This document shows positions 6,983-15,281 of a stretch of 18,786 nucleotides of DNA, piece by piece (the stretch's first letter is position 1; the number at the start of each line of letters is the position of its first letter). Under the pieces are notes generated by a model. That model ran no database searches, had not been told where the DNA came from, and saw nothing but the letters and a program-made list of their open reading frames with translations. The stretch comes from DATFML01 sp964571225 (GTDB lineage: Bacteria; Pseudomonadota; Gammaproteobacteria; DATFLG01). The stretch spans positions 1 through 18,786 of the forward strand of contig CAZNBB010000076.1 of assembly GCA_964571225.1 (NCBI GenBank), given 5' to 3'. The position numbers and the translations under genes were made by a program.

Positions 6983-7552
6983 TTAGTGGGGCCGGCGGCT
7001 GCCCCCGGGGGCGGGGATGGCGTCGGTGACCGCGTCCAGCGTACGGCGGGCGCCGCTGCTGCCGGTATCCTGCCAGAGCTCGGCGGCGGTGAGCGGATCG
7101 AGGGCGTGCCGGCCGTCCAATGCCCGCATGGCGTGCAGCACTTCCATGAGGGTCACGAACATGTCGGCCAACTGCTCGTAGATTTGTGCACCACCATGGT
7201 GCAGAAGGTGCGCCAGTTGATGATAGGAGCTGCGTCCCAGGCCCACGAAATAGCTCAGCCGCACGGCACGGCGTTCGGCACGGGCGGGGTACAGTCCGGA
7301 ATAGAGCAGGCAGTGGTCGCCCACGTCCCGGAGCTGCTCCTCCTGCATCCGACCGCGGGCGGCCATGCTCTTCAGGTAGTCCAATGCCATGACCCGGGCG
7401 GCCATGTCGGGGCGGGTGACGAAACGCATCAACAGGAAGACGAGATAGCTTTCCATGGTCTCATCGAGCTTGCAGTCCCGGGCTCGCTCGGCTTCATTGA
7501 CCAACGCGTACCACTGGGCGGTGGATGTGGGTTCCAGGACGAGCTGCTTCAT
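6983..7552 (-). CDS. Conserved hypothetical protein, helical, origin-proximal
   Basis: The protein has 189 residues and no function that I recognise. It looks soluble and mostly alpha-helical, with no signal peptide, Cys motif or nucleotide-binding loop. Notable segments are MKQLVLEPTSTAQWYALVNEA, MESYLVFLLMRFVTRPDM, LRDVGDHCLLYSGLYPARAERR and YFVGLGRSSYHQLA. From memory, similar uncharacterised proteins occur in several gammaproteobacteria. ATG 7552 was chosen because GGAGGTGG lies 8 nt upstream. An extended -10 promoter sits just before it and glyQ is transcribed divergently. The C-terminal 20 or so residues are low complexity (SGAR, PAPGGSRRPH). The 232 bp between it and the PP-loop gene hold no feature that I can support. 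Confidence 0.88.
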   Translation of the reverse strand: MKQLVLEPTSTAQWYALVNEAERARDCKLDETMESYLVFLLMRFVTRPDMAARVMALDYLKSMAARGRMQEEQLRDVGDHCLLYSGLYPARAERRAVRLSYFVGLGRSSYHQLAHLLHHGGAQIYEQLADMFVTLMEVLHAMRALDGRHALDPLTAAELWQDTGSSGARRTLDAVTDAIPAPGGSRRPH

Positions 7553-7572
7553 AAAAAGCCACCTCCATTTCC

Positions 7573-7581
7573 TATATAGCA
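7573..7581 (-). promoter_or_regulatory. Possible extended -10 promoter of the helical hypothetical gene
   Basis: On the minus strand TGCTATATA fits an extended -10 element (TGnTATAAT-like). Transcription would start near 7566, just before the strong ribosome-binding site of the gene beginning at 7552. No good -35 is visible, which extended -10 promoters tolerate. Confidence 0.35.
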
Positions 7582-7666
7582 TGTCGGCGGATGCCGTTGG
7601 TCCCTTTAAGAAAGATGCACAAGGCGGGCCAGCGGCGGGCGGCTTACGTCCATTGCGCGGACAGGC

Positions 7667-7672
7667 TATACT
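7667..7672 (+). promoter_or_regulatory. Possible -10 element for glyQS
   Basis: TATACT lies about 35 bp upstream of the glyQ ATG. The -35 position with a 17-bp spacer (TTACGT) is weak. It is the best candidate in the divergent spacer, and none is convincing. Confidence 0.28.
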
Positions 7673-7707
7673 TGCCGACTTGTTTGATCCACAAAGCAAA
7701 TCACTTC

Positions 7708-8646
7708 ATGTCCGCCGATTCCCCAGACAGCGCCTCCCGGCAGGGAGACGCAGGCACGTTTCAGGGTCTGATCCTGGCACTTCAGCAATATTGGGCCGAG
7801 CAGGGCTGCGTGCTGTTGCAGCCCTACGACATGGAAGTGGGCGCAGGCACGTTTCACCCTGCGACCTTCCTGCGTTCCATCGGCCCCGAGCCCTGGAGTG
7901 CGGCCTATGTGCAACCGTCGCGGCGACCCACCGACGGACGCTACGGCGAAAACCCCAACCGGTTGCAGCACTACTATCAGTTCCAGGTGGTGCTCAAACC
8001 CTCGCCGCTGGAAATTCAGGACCTGTACCTGGGCTCGCTGCAGCGCCTGGGGCTGGACCCGCTGGTGCACGACATCCGCTTTGTAGAGGACAACTGGGAG
8101 TCGCCCACCCTGGGCGCCTGGGGCCTGGGATGGGAAGTGTGGCTGAACGGCATGGAGGTGACCCAGTTCACCTATTTCCAGCAGGTGGGCGGACTGGACT
8201 GCCGGCCCGTGACCGGCGAGATCACCTATGGACTGGAACGCATCGCCATGTACCTGCAGGGCGTGGAGAGCGTGTTCGATCTGGTGTGGACCGACGGCCC
8301 CATGGGCAAAGTCACCTACGCGGACGTGTTTCACCAGAACGAAGTGGAGATGTCCGCCTACAACTTCGAGCACGCCAATATCGAAGCGCTGTTCCAGTGG
8401 TTCGATACCTGCGAAAGCGAGAGCGGCAAACTCATCGAAGCGGGGCTGCCGCTGCCGGCCTATGAAATGGTCCTGAAGGCGTCCCACACGTTCAACCTGC
8501 TGGATGCCCGCAACGCCATTTCGGTGACCGAGCGTCAGCGCTTCATCCTGCGTGTGCGGGCGCTGGCCCGCGCCGTGGCCCAGGCCTACTACGAGCGGCG
8601 CGAGTCCCTGGGCTTCCCCATGCTGTCCGGAGGCGAGCCGGAATGA
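7708..8646 (+). CDS. glyQ: Glycyl-tRNA synthetase alpha subunit
   Basis: This is the catalytic subunit of the bacterial alpha2beta2 glycyl-tRNA synthetase; it activates glycine and charges tRNA-Gly. It has 312 residues (E. coli about 303), with the class II core seen in TFQGLILALQQYWAEQGCVLLQPYD, MEVGAGTFHPATFLRSIGPEPW, AYVQPSRRPTDGRYGENPNR and GGLDCRPVTGEITYGLERIAMYLQ. The C-terminal part has LDARNAISVTERQRFILRVRALAR. ATG 7708 was chosen because MSADSPDSASRQGDAGTFQGLI begins as the family does; the upstream ORF extension is not conserved-looking. There is no clear Shine-Dalgarno sequence. Its stop overlaps the glyS start by 4 bp (ATGA). Confidence 0.99.
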   Translation: MSADSPDSASRQGDAGTFQGLILALQQYWAEQGCVLLQPYDMEVGAGTFHPATFLRSIGPEPWSAAYVQPSRRPTDGRYGENPNRLQHYYQFQVVLKPSPLEIQDLYLGSLQRLGLDPLVHDIRFVEDNWESPTLGAWGLGWEVWLNGMEVTQFTYFQQVGGLDCRPVTGEITYGLERIAMYLQGVESVFDLVWTDGPMGKVTYADVFHQNEVEMSAYNFEHANIEALFQWFDTCESESGKLIEAGLPLPAYEMVLKASHTFNLLDARNAISVTERQRFILRVRALARAVAQAYYERRESLGFPMLSGGEPE

Positions 8647-10718
8647 GCGCCAGAAACGACCTGCTGGTGGAGATCGGTACCGAAGAGCTGCCGCCCAAGG
8701 CGTTGCGGCGCCTGTCGCTGGCCTTTGCCGAGGGTGTGCGCAAGGGGCTGGATCAGGCCGGCCTGGCGCCCGAGGCGGTCAGTCCCTACGGCGCGCCACG
8801 GCGCCTGGCGGTGCTGCTGCGCGGCGTCCCGGATGCCCAGGAGGATCGGGAAGTGCTGCGCCGGGGCCCGGCCCTGACGGCCGCCTTCGACGACGAGGGT
8901 TGTCCCACCAAGGCCGCCCAGGGCTTTGCCCGTTCCTGCGGCATGGCGGTGGAAAAGCTCGAGCGGCTGGAAACCGACAAGGGCACCTGGCTCGCTCACC
9001 GCAGCCTGGAAAAAGGCCAGGCCACCGTCGAGCTCGTACCCCGGATCGTGGAAAGCGCACTGGCCCAGCTTCCGATTCCAAAACGCATGCGCTGGGGCGA
9101 TCGCGAAGAGGAATTCGTGCGGCCGGTACACTGGGTCGTGCTGCTGTTCGGGGATCAGCCCATCGAAGCGACCGTGCTCGGCGTCGCCGCCGGCCGTCAT
9201 ACCCGCGGCCACCGCTTTCACCATCCCGAGCCCATCTATCTGGCCGAACCGGCCGCCTACGGTCCGGTGCTGGAAACCGTGGGCCATGTGGTGGCGGACA
9301 TGGATGCCCGTCGCGAGGCGGTGCGGGCGCAGGTGCTGGAAACCGCGCAGGCCGTCGGCGGGCAGGCCGTCATCGACGAAGCGCTGCTGGAGGAAGTGAC
9401 CGCCCTGGTGGAATGGCCGGTGACCCTCCACGGCAGCTTCGACACCCGCTTTCTGGAGGTGCCCGCCGAAGCGCTCATCTCCAGCATGCAGGACCATCAG
9501 AAATACTTTCCGGTGGTGGACGCCGACGGCCGCCTGATGCCCCATTTCGTGACTGTCGCCAACCTGGAAAGCCGCGATCCGGAACAGATAAGGGCCGGCA
9601 ACGAGCGGGTCATCCGGCCCCGGTTGGCGGATGCCGCGTTCTTCTGGAACCAGGACCGCAAGCATCCGCTGGCGGACCGCATGCAGCAGCTTGCGTCGGT
9701 GGTCTTCCAGGAACGCCTGGGCAGCCTGGCGGACAAGCAACAGCGCGTGGCAGCGCTGGCGGAACGCATTGCCACGGATCTGGACAGCGATGCGCAGCTG
9801 GCACGCCGTGCGGCCATGCTCGGCAAATGCGATCTGCTGACCCACATGGTGGGCGAGTTTCCCGAGCTGCAGGGCGTGATGGGCCGGTACTACGCCCAGC
9901 ACGACGGCGAGCCCGCGGAAGTGGCGGTGGCGTTGGACGAGCAGTACATGCCGCGATTCGCGGGCGACCGGCTGCCGGCAAGCGCCACCGGCCAGGCCCT
10001 GGCTATCGCCGACCGCCTCGACACGCTGGTGGGGATTTTCGCCATCGGACAGCCGCCCACCGGCGACAAGGATCCGTTCGCGCTGCGCCGCGCCGCCATC
10101 GGCGTGCTGCGAACCATGCTGGAACGGGGCAGCGATCTGGACCTGCATGCCCTGCTGGAACAGGCGGCGGCCGGCTTCGCCCCGACACTGCAGGCGCCCG
10201 CCGTCGTCTCCGATGTGTTCGAGTTTCTGATGGAACGGCTGCGCGGGTATTACCTGGAAGACGGGGTGGCGCCCGATGTGTTCGAGGCGGTACGGGCGGT
10301 GAACCCCACGCGTCCCTGCGATTTCGACCGGCGGGTACGGGCGTGCATGGAGTTTCGACGCCTCCCCGAGGCGGACTCGCTGGCGGCAGCCAACAAGCGC
10401 ATCCGCAACATCCTGCGCAAGACCGACGAAACGATACCGGCGGGCGTGCACGGCGAACTGCTGCAGGAGCCCGCCGAGCAGACGCTCGCCGAAGCCCTCG
10501 GCCTGTTGGCAGCGGAAGTGGATCCTTATTTCGAGGCCGGCGAATACACTGAAGCGTTGCGCAGGCTCGCCGGCCTGCGCGAACCGGTGGACCGCTTCTT
10601 CGATGACGTCATGGTGATGGCGGAGGATCCGGCGCTGCGGGGCAACCGCCTGGCGCTGCTGCAGCGTCTGGGCGATCTGTTCCTGCGGATCGCGGACCTA
10701 TCGAAGCTTCAGAGCTAG
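8643..10718 (+). CDS. glyS: Glycyl-tRNA synthetase beta subunit
   Basis: The beta subunit recognises tRNA-Gly. It has 691 residues (E. coli 689) and begins MSARNDLLVEIGTEELPPKAL, with the hallmark EIGTEELP motif. Internal landmarks include RRGPALTAAFDDEGCPTKAAQGFARSCG, PIPKRMRWGDREEEFVRPVHW, EALISSMQDHQKYFPV and GELPx-type LTHMVGEFPELQGVMGRYYA. An anticodon-binding DALR-like domain (about 580-690) ends the protein. The start overlaps the glyQ stop (ATGA), so translation is probably coupled to keep subunits equal. Confidence 0.99.
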   Translation: MSARNDLLVEIGTEELPPKALRRLSLAFAEGVRKGLDQAGLAPEAVSPYGAPRRLAVLLRGVPDAQEDREVLRRGPALTAAFDDEGCPTKAAQGFARSCGMAVEKLERLETDKGTWLAHRSLEKGQATVELVPRIVESALAQLPIPKRMRWGDREEEFVRPVHWVVLLFGDQPIEATVLGVAAGRHTRGHRFHHPEPIYLAEPAAYGPVLETVGHVVADMDARREAVRAQVLETAQAVGGQAVIDEALLEEVTALVEWPVTLHGSFDTRFLEVPAEALISSMQDHQKYFPVVDADGRLMPHFVTVANLESRDPEQIRAGNERVIRPRLADAAFFWNQDRKHPLADRMQQLASVVFQERLGSLADKQQRVAALAERIATDLDSDAQLARRAAMLGKCDLLTHMVGEFPELQGVMGRYYAQHDGEPAEVAVALDEQYMPRFAGDRLPASATGQALAIADRLDTLVGIFAIGQPPTGDKDPFALRRAAIGVLRTMLERGSDLDLHALLEQAAAGFAPTLQAPAVVSDVFEFLMERLRGYYLEDGVAPDVFEAVRAVNPTRPCDFDRRVRACMEFRRLPEADSLAAANKRIRNILRKTDETIPAGVHGELLQEPAEQTLAEALGLLAAEVDPYFEAGEYTEALRRLAGLREPVDRFFDDVMVMAEDPALRGNRLALLQRLGDLFLRIADLSKLQS

Positions 10719-10816
10719 GCTGCAGCCCCTACGTGGCAGCAGAGCCCCGGCGCCGCCGCGGTGGGTCTGCCTGGAAGGGCTGCAGGTTTTCGACACCGTC
10801 TATGGAGTGCGACCCC

Positions 10817-11149
10817 ATGAATCAGGACTCCTACCAGGCCATGCTGGATGCCGTGCAGGCGTTTCACGATAAACATGACTTCAAGAACACCGGCGGCGAA
10901 GACCTGGCGTATCGGGTCGCCTTGATGGCCGAAGAGCTGGGGGAAATCTCCGCCTGCGTGACCAAAGGCAAAGCCGTCGACCAGTTGGCCGAGGAATGCG
11001 CGGATCTGTTCATTCTGGTCATCGGCACCGCGATCGCCGAGAATTTCGATCTTCGCCAGGCATTCTGGGACAAGATGGACAAGCTGATGAAACGCGAGTC
11101 GCGCATGGTGAACGGGCGAATCCGCGTTTCGGAGTTCCGGGATGTCTGA
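10817..11149 (+). CDS. MazG-like nucleotide pyrophosphohydrolase
   Basis: The 110-residue all-alpha protein would hydrolyse nucleoside triphosphates to monophosphate and pyrophosphate, a house-cleaning role in the family. The metal-binding pattern is visible: EELGE (Glu39, Glu40, Glu43) on one helix and EECADL (Glu60, Asp63) on the next. The C-terminal WDKMDKLMKRESRMVNGRIRVSEFRD resembles small MazG-like proteins. A GGAG sequence lies 9 nt before ATG 10817; an upstream in-frame ORF extension is Arg-rich and was rejected. It lies 98 bp after glyS and ahead of gmhB, in the slot where Pseudomonas has a different small gene. The substrate cannot be read from the sequence. Confidence 0.85.
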   Translation: MNQDSYQAMLDAVQAFHDKHDFKNTGGEDLAYRVALMAEELGEISACVTKGKAVDQLAEECADLFILVIGTAIAENFDLRQAFWDKMDKLMKRESRMVNGRIRVSEFRDV

Positions 11150-11479
11150 CACCGGCTGCACAGACCTGCGCCGCAGCGACCGCTGCCGACATTCGACGTA
11201 GGGCGCAATTAGCGCAGCGCATTGCGCCATGGCTTTCTCAGACTGCAGCATGCGGAAGTGGCGCGGCCAGCTGTTGCCGGCGGAAAAGCAGGGCGTTCGG
11301 CTGCACCGCACGCTGCGAGGGCAGCATCGTGATAACGGACTATAGCTAAAAGGGTGCAGCGCTTGCGTGCTCACCAACGACATCCATGTGAGTGAACCGG
11401 TGCAGGGCGCCGGCTTGCCAACGGAGCGAACACACATGCGGCATTCGCAGTTCCTCATCCTCGGTTGGTCCTTTCCGCC
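11150..11479 (+). other. Gene-free gap between the MazG-like gene and gmhB
   Basis: This 330-bp gap contains one REP-like palindrome (11199-11228). No coding region, terminator or clear promoter was found otherwise. Short ORFs crossing it are Cys/Arg-rich and lack ribosome-binding sites. Confidence 0.7.
11199..11228. repeat. REP-like palindromic element
   Basis: GTAGGGCGCAAT and CATTGCGCC flank the centre TAGCGCAGCG, so the 8-bp arms GGCGCAAT and ATTGCGCC can form a hairpin. The GTAGGG-...-TAGCGCAGCG layout resembles dispersed intergenic palindromes seen in many proteobacteria and cyanobacteria. Only one copy was noticed in this window. Confidence 0.55.
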
Positions 11480-12022
11480 ATGCGACTGATCATTCTCGAC
11501 CGCGACGGCGTGATCAACGAAGACTCGGACGCGTACATCAAGTCGCCGGCCGAGTGGATTCCCATCGAGGGCAGCCTGGAGGCCATCGCCCGGCTCAATC
11601 ACGCGGGTTACCAGGTGGCCGTGGTGACCAACCAGGCCGGCGTGGCGCGGGGGCTGTTCGACCTGGATACATTGATGCGCATACACGAGCGCATGCATCA
11701 CGCGGCGGCGGCAGCCGGTGGGAATATCGATGCCGTCTTCTTCTGTCCCCATGGGCCGGACGATGACTGCGACTGCCGAAAGCCGAAGCCCGGGCTGCTG
11801 CGCGACGTGGCCCAGCGTCTGCGCGTACCGCTGGACGGGGTGCCGTTCGTCGGCGATACACTGCGCGATATCCAGGCGGCCGAAGCGGTGGGTGCGCAGC
11901 CCATCCTGGTGCGGACAGGAAAGGGATGCGGCACGGAGGCGGAATTGCCGACCGGGCACGGCTATCCGGTATACGACGATCTGGCGGCGGCGGTGGATGC
12001 GCTGCTGGCGGAAGATGGCTGA
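11480..12022 (+). CDS. gmhB: D-glycero-beta-D-manno-heptose-1,7-bisphosphate 7-phosphatase
   Basis: GmhB removes the C7 phosphate in ADP-heptose synthesis for lipopolysaccharide inner core. The 180-residue HAD-family protein has the nucleophile motif ILDRDGVIN (Asp7, Asp9), motif II VTNQAG (Thr50), the Zn-binding cluster CPHGPDDDCDC (Cys89, His91, Cys97, Cys99), RKPKPG and motif IV VGDTLRD (Asp126). The start MRLIILDRDG matches the family; a GTG/TTG extension five codons upstream is less likely. It is 18 bp upstream of the acyltransferase gene and likely co-transcribed, as in Pseudomonas. Both act in envelope lipid biosynthesis. Confidence 0.95.
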   Translation: MRLIILDRDGVINEDSDAYIKSPAEWIPIEGSLEAIARLNHAGYQVAVVTNQAGVARGLFDLDTLMRIHERMHHAAAAAGGNIDAVFFCPHGPDDDCDCRKPKPGLLRDVAQRLRVPLDGVPFVGDTLRDIQAAEAVGAQPILVRTGKGCGTEAELPTGHGYPVYDDLAAAVDALLAEDG

Positions 12023-12040
12023 GCGCACGTTCCCGACCCC

Positions 12041-12814
12041 ATGAGCATACCCATGCAGTCAGCACCCCTGGAGCGCAAACCGGGTGTGGGCGTTATGTTG
12101 CGCTCGGTCCTGTTCGGCGCGTTCATGATCGTCAGCGTAGCGGTATTCGCCCCGCTGGCGCTGCTCACCTTTGCGCTGCCGTTCCGCCAGCGCTACGGAT
12201 TCATCAGCCAGTGGGCACGCATGAACCTGTGGGCGTTGCGGTGGATCTGCGGGTTGAGCTACCAGGTGGAGGGCCGGGAGAACATTCCCGATCGCAACGC
12301 GCTGATCTTCTCCAAGCACCAATCGGCCTGGGAAACGCTGGCGCTGCAACGCATCTTTCCGGCCCAGGTGTGGGTGCTCAAGCGCGAGCTGCTGTGGATT
12401 CCGCTGTTCGGTTGGAGCCTGGCTCTGCTGGAGCCCATCGCCATCGATCGCAAAGCCGGACGCAAAGCGGTCGTGCAACTGGTCCGGCAAGGGCTGGAAC
12501 GGCTGCACAATGGCCGCTGGGTGGTGATCTTTCCGGAGGGCACACGGGTGGCACCGGGGAAGCGGGGCCGCTACCACATCGGCGGGGCGGTACTGGCGGA
12601 GAAAAGCGGTTATGCAGTGGTGCCGGTTGCCCATAATGCCGGCGAGCATTGGGGCCGGCGCAGCATGGTCAAGTGGCCGGGGACGGTACGGGTGGTGATC
12701 GGGCCGCCGATTCCCACCGAGGGGCGCAAGGCGGCGGAGATCCTGGCGGACGCCGAGGGCTGGATCGAGTCGACCATGGCAGCCATCACCACAACGGACG
12801 ACATAAATAGTTAA
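12041..12814 (+). CDS. plsC: 1-acyl-sn-glycerol-3-phosphate acyltransferase (PlsC/LPLAT family)
   Basis: The membrane enzyme would acylate lysophosphatidic acid to phosphatidic acid. It has 257 residues with one or two N-terminal hydrophobic helices (about 23-47). Motif I is SKHQSAWETL (His93 then Glu98), an HX4E variant of the usual HX4D. Block II is near WVLKRELLWIPLFGW, motif III is VIFPEGTR (164-169), and motif IV lies in VPVAHNAG. The variant Glu appears from memory in homologues at the same place next to gmhB in Pseudomonas, so activity is probably retained. ATG 12041 is used; ATG 12053 is also possible, and neither has a strong ribosome-binding site. It converges on gyrB with only 16 bp between stop codons. 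Confidence 0.9.
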   Translation: MSIPMQSAPLERKPGVGVMLRSVLFGAFMIVSVAVFAPLALLTFALPFRQRYGFISQWARMNLWALRWICGLSYQVEGRENIPDRNALIFSKHQSAWETLALQRIFPAQVWVLKRELLWIPLFGWSLALLEPIAIDRKAGRKAVVQLVRQGLERLHNGRWVVIFPEGTRVAPGKRGRYHIGGAVLAEKSGYAVVPVAHNAGEHWGRRSMVKWPGTVRVVIGPPIPTEGRKAAEILADAEGWIESTMAAITTTDDINS

Positions 12815-12830
12815 TTAATACAAATAGTTA

Positions 12831-15254
12831 CTAAACATCCAGATTCGATACGGAGAGCGCGTTGCGCTCGATGAATTCGCGGCGCGGTTCCACCTGGTCA
12901 CCCATCAGGGTGGTGAATATTTGGTCGGAGGCCACCACGTCCTCGATCTTCACCTGCAACAGGCGGCGCGTATCCGGGTTCATGGTGGTCTCCCACAGCT
13001 GCTCCGGATTCATTTCTCCCAGACCCTTGTAGCGCTGGATGTGCTGGCCCCGCTTGCCTTCCTCCAGCAACCATTCTATCGCCTGTTTGAAGCTGGCGAT
13101 CGGTAGGCTGCGCTCGCCACGCTCCACGCGGGCACCGTCCCCCAGCAGGCCGTCCAGCTGGCTGCCGAGAGCCACCATTCGTTCGTATTCCGCCGTGGCG
13201 AAGAAGTCGCCACCCAGCACCTGCTCGCCGGCGATGATGCCGTGGGTGCGGCGCAGCACCCGGGCCCGAACTGCATCGCCGTCAGCCGGACGGTCCATGA
13301 GTAGCTCGTAGCGCTGACCGGCGGGCTGCTGCTCGTTGATGCGTTTTTCCAGCTCCTGGAACCATGAACCCATGAAATCCGGATCGTGGAGGGCCTCGGC
13401 GGTGACCGCCGGCATGTAGATCATTTTCTCCAGCAACCCGAAGTCGTAACGACGGGCGAGGCGCCGCAGGGCCGCCATGACCGCGAGGTACTCGTTGGCA
13501 AGGCTCTCCAGGGACGGGCCGGTGATGGGCGGAGCGTCCTCCGTAACGTACAGCCGGGCGTTGTCCAGGGCCACCTGCAGCAGATAGGCGTTAAGGGCGA
13601 GGTCGTCCTTCACATAATGTTCCTGCTTGCCCTTCTTGACCTTGTAGAGCGGCGGTTGGGCGATATAAACATGGCCGCGTTCGACGATTTCCGGCATCTG
13701 CCGATAGAAGAAGGTCAGCAGCAGGGTGCGGATATGGGAGCCGTCCACGTCCGCGTCGGTCATGATGATGATCCGGTGGTAGCGCAACTTGTCGGGATTG
13801 AACTCTTCACGGCCGATGCCGCACCCCAGGGCGGTGATCAGCGTGCCCACTTCGGCGGAAGATAACATCTTGTCGAACCGGGCTTTTTCGACGTTCAGGA
13901 TCTTCCCTTTCAGGGGCAGGATGGCCTGAGCGCGGCGATCCCGACCCTGCTTGGCCGAACCGCCGGCGGAGTCGCCCTCCACCAGGAACAGCTCGGACTG
14001 GGACGGATCCCGTTCCTGACAGTCGGCCAGCTTGCCGGGCAGTCCGGCCACGTCGAGAGCGCCTTTGCGGCGGGTCATTTCACGGGCCCGGCGGGCCGCC
14101 TCCCGGGCCCGTGCCGCGTCCACGATCTTCGAGGTGATCGCCTTGGTATCTGCCGGAAATTCCAACAGAAAATCCTTGAGCTTGTCGGCCATGGTGGACT
14201 CCACCACAGCCTTGACCTCGGAGCTGACCAGCTTGTCCTTGGTCTGGGAGGAGAACTTGGGGTCGGGCACTTTCACCGAAAGCACGGCGGTCAGGCCCTC
14301 TCGGGCGTCGTCGCCGGTCGGGTTCACCTTGAGCTTCTTGGTCAGGCCTTCGGCATCGAGGTAGGTATTCAGCGTGCGGGTCAGCGCAGCCCGGAAACCG
14401 GCCAGATGGGTGCCCCCATCCCGCTGGGGGATGTTGTTGGTGAAGCAGAAGATGTTCTCGTTATAGGAGTCATTCCACTGCATGGCCACTTCCACCGTCA
14501 CGCCGTCCTTTTCGGTGAGGAAGTAGAAGGGGTTGGAATGCAGAGGCGTCTTGTTGCGGTTCAGGTGCTCGACGAACGCCCGAATGCCGCCTTCGTACTG
14601 GAAGACATCGCTCTTGCCGCTGCGCTCATCGGTGATCAGGATGCGCACGCCGGAGTTGAGGAAGGACAGTTCCCGCAGACGCTTGGCCAGGATGTCGTAA
14701 TGGAACTCCGTATCCGAGAAGATCGTCGTGCTGGGTTTGAAACGCACGTCAGTGCCGGTCTGGTCGGTGGGGCCGATGACCTTCAACGGCGCCACCGGCT
14801 CGCCCATGCGGTATTCCTGCTGATGGACCTGGCCGTTGCGGCGAATGGTAAGGCGCAGGGTTTCGGAGAGGGCATTGACGACGGACACACCCACACCATG
14901 GAGCCCGCCCGACACCTTATAAGAATTGTCGTCGAACTTACCCCCGGCATGGAGCACGGTCATGATGACCTCGGCTGCGGAACGGCCTTCCTCGGGGTGG
15001 ATGTCGACGGGGATGCCGCGGCCGTTGTCGGTGATGGTGACCGACTCGTCGCTGTGGATGGTGACCGTGATTTCGCTGCAGTAGCCGGCGAGGGCCTCGT
15101 CGATGGCGTTGTCCACCACCTCGAACACCATATGATGGAGCCCCGTGCCGTCATCGGTGTCGCCGATATACATGCCAGGGCGCTTGCGGACAGCATCCAG
15201 ACCGCGCAAGACTTTGATGTTCGATGAGTCGTAGGTGGGACGGTTGTCGGTCAT
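12831..15254 (-). CDS. gyrB: DNA gyrase subunit B
   Basis: GyrB supplies the ATPase of gyrase, which negatively supercoils DNA with GyrA. With ATG 15254 it has 807 residues (E. coli 804). The GHKL ATPase is seen in FEVVDNAIDEALAGYC and TDNGRGIPVD, with the lid in GGLHGVGVSVVNALS. The TOPRIM domain carries LVEGDSAGGSAKQGRDRR and MTDADVDGSHIRTLLLTFFYR. The resistance-region Asp (EGDSAG) and Lys (LPLKGK) match the susceptible form. The gammaproteobacterial insertion (about 560-730) is present, and the C-terminus has YKGLGEMNPEQLWETTMNP. A TTG one codon earlier is possible, but ATG fits the AGGA ribosome-binding site. It is 27 bp from recF and likely in the same operon. Confidence 0.99.
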   Translation of the reverse strand: MTDNRPTYDSSNIKVLRGLDAVRKRPGMYIGDTDDGTGLHHMVFEVVDNAIDEALAGYCSEITVTIHSDESVTITDNGRGIPVDIHPEEGRSAAEVIMTVLHAGGKFDDNSYKVSGGLHGVGVSVVNALSETLRLTIRRNGQVHQQEYRMGEPVAPLKVIGPTDQTGTDVRFKPSTTIFSDTEFHYDILAKRLRELSFLNSGVRILITDERSGKSDVFQYEGGIRAFVEHLNRNKTPLHSNPFYFLTEKDGVTVEVAMQWNDSYNENIFCFTNNIPQRDGGTHLAGFRAALTRTLNTYLDAEGLTKKLKVNPTGDDAREGLTAVLSVKVPDPKFSSQTKDKLVSSEVKAVVESTMADKLKDFLLEFPADTKAITSKIVDAARAREAARRAREMTRRKGALDVAGLPGKLADCQERDPSQSELFLVEGDSAGGSAKQGRDRRAQAILPLKGKILNVEKARFDKMLSSAEVGTLITALGCGIGREEFNPDKLRYHRIIIMTDADVDGSHIRTLLLTFFYRQMPEIVERGHVYIAQPPLYKVKKGKQEHYVKDDLALNAYLLQVALDNARLYVTEDAPPITGPSLESLANEYLAVMAALRRLARRYDFGLLEKMIYMPAVTAEALHDPDFMGSWFQELEKRINEQQPAGQRYELLMDRPADGDAVRARVLRRTHGIIAGEQVLGGDFFATAEYERMVALGSQLDGLLGDGARVERGERSLPIASFKQAIEWLLEEGKRGQHIQRYKGLGEMNPEQLWETTMNPDTRRLLQVKIEDVVASDQIFTTLMGDQVEPRREFIERNALSVSNLDV

Positions 15255-15281
15255 CAACAGATCCTGGCTGGCGAAATTGGG

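Noticed and set aside
8589..10451. Minus-strand ORF of 620 codons
   Set aside because: It is antisense to glyS, whose identity is certain, and has no ribosome-binding site or recognisable domain.
10715..12028. Minus-strand ORF of 437 codons spanning the MazG-like gene, the gap and gmhB
   Set aside because: The sense genes have catalytic motifs and the opposite product is low in identifiable structure; openness is expected at this GC content.
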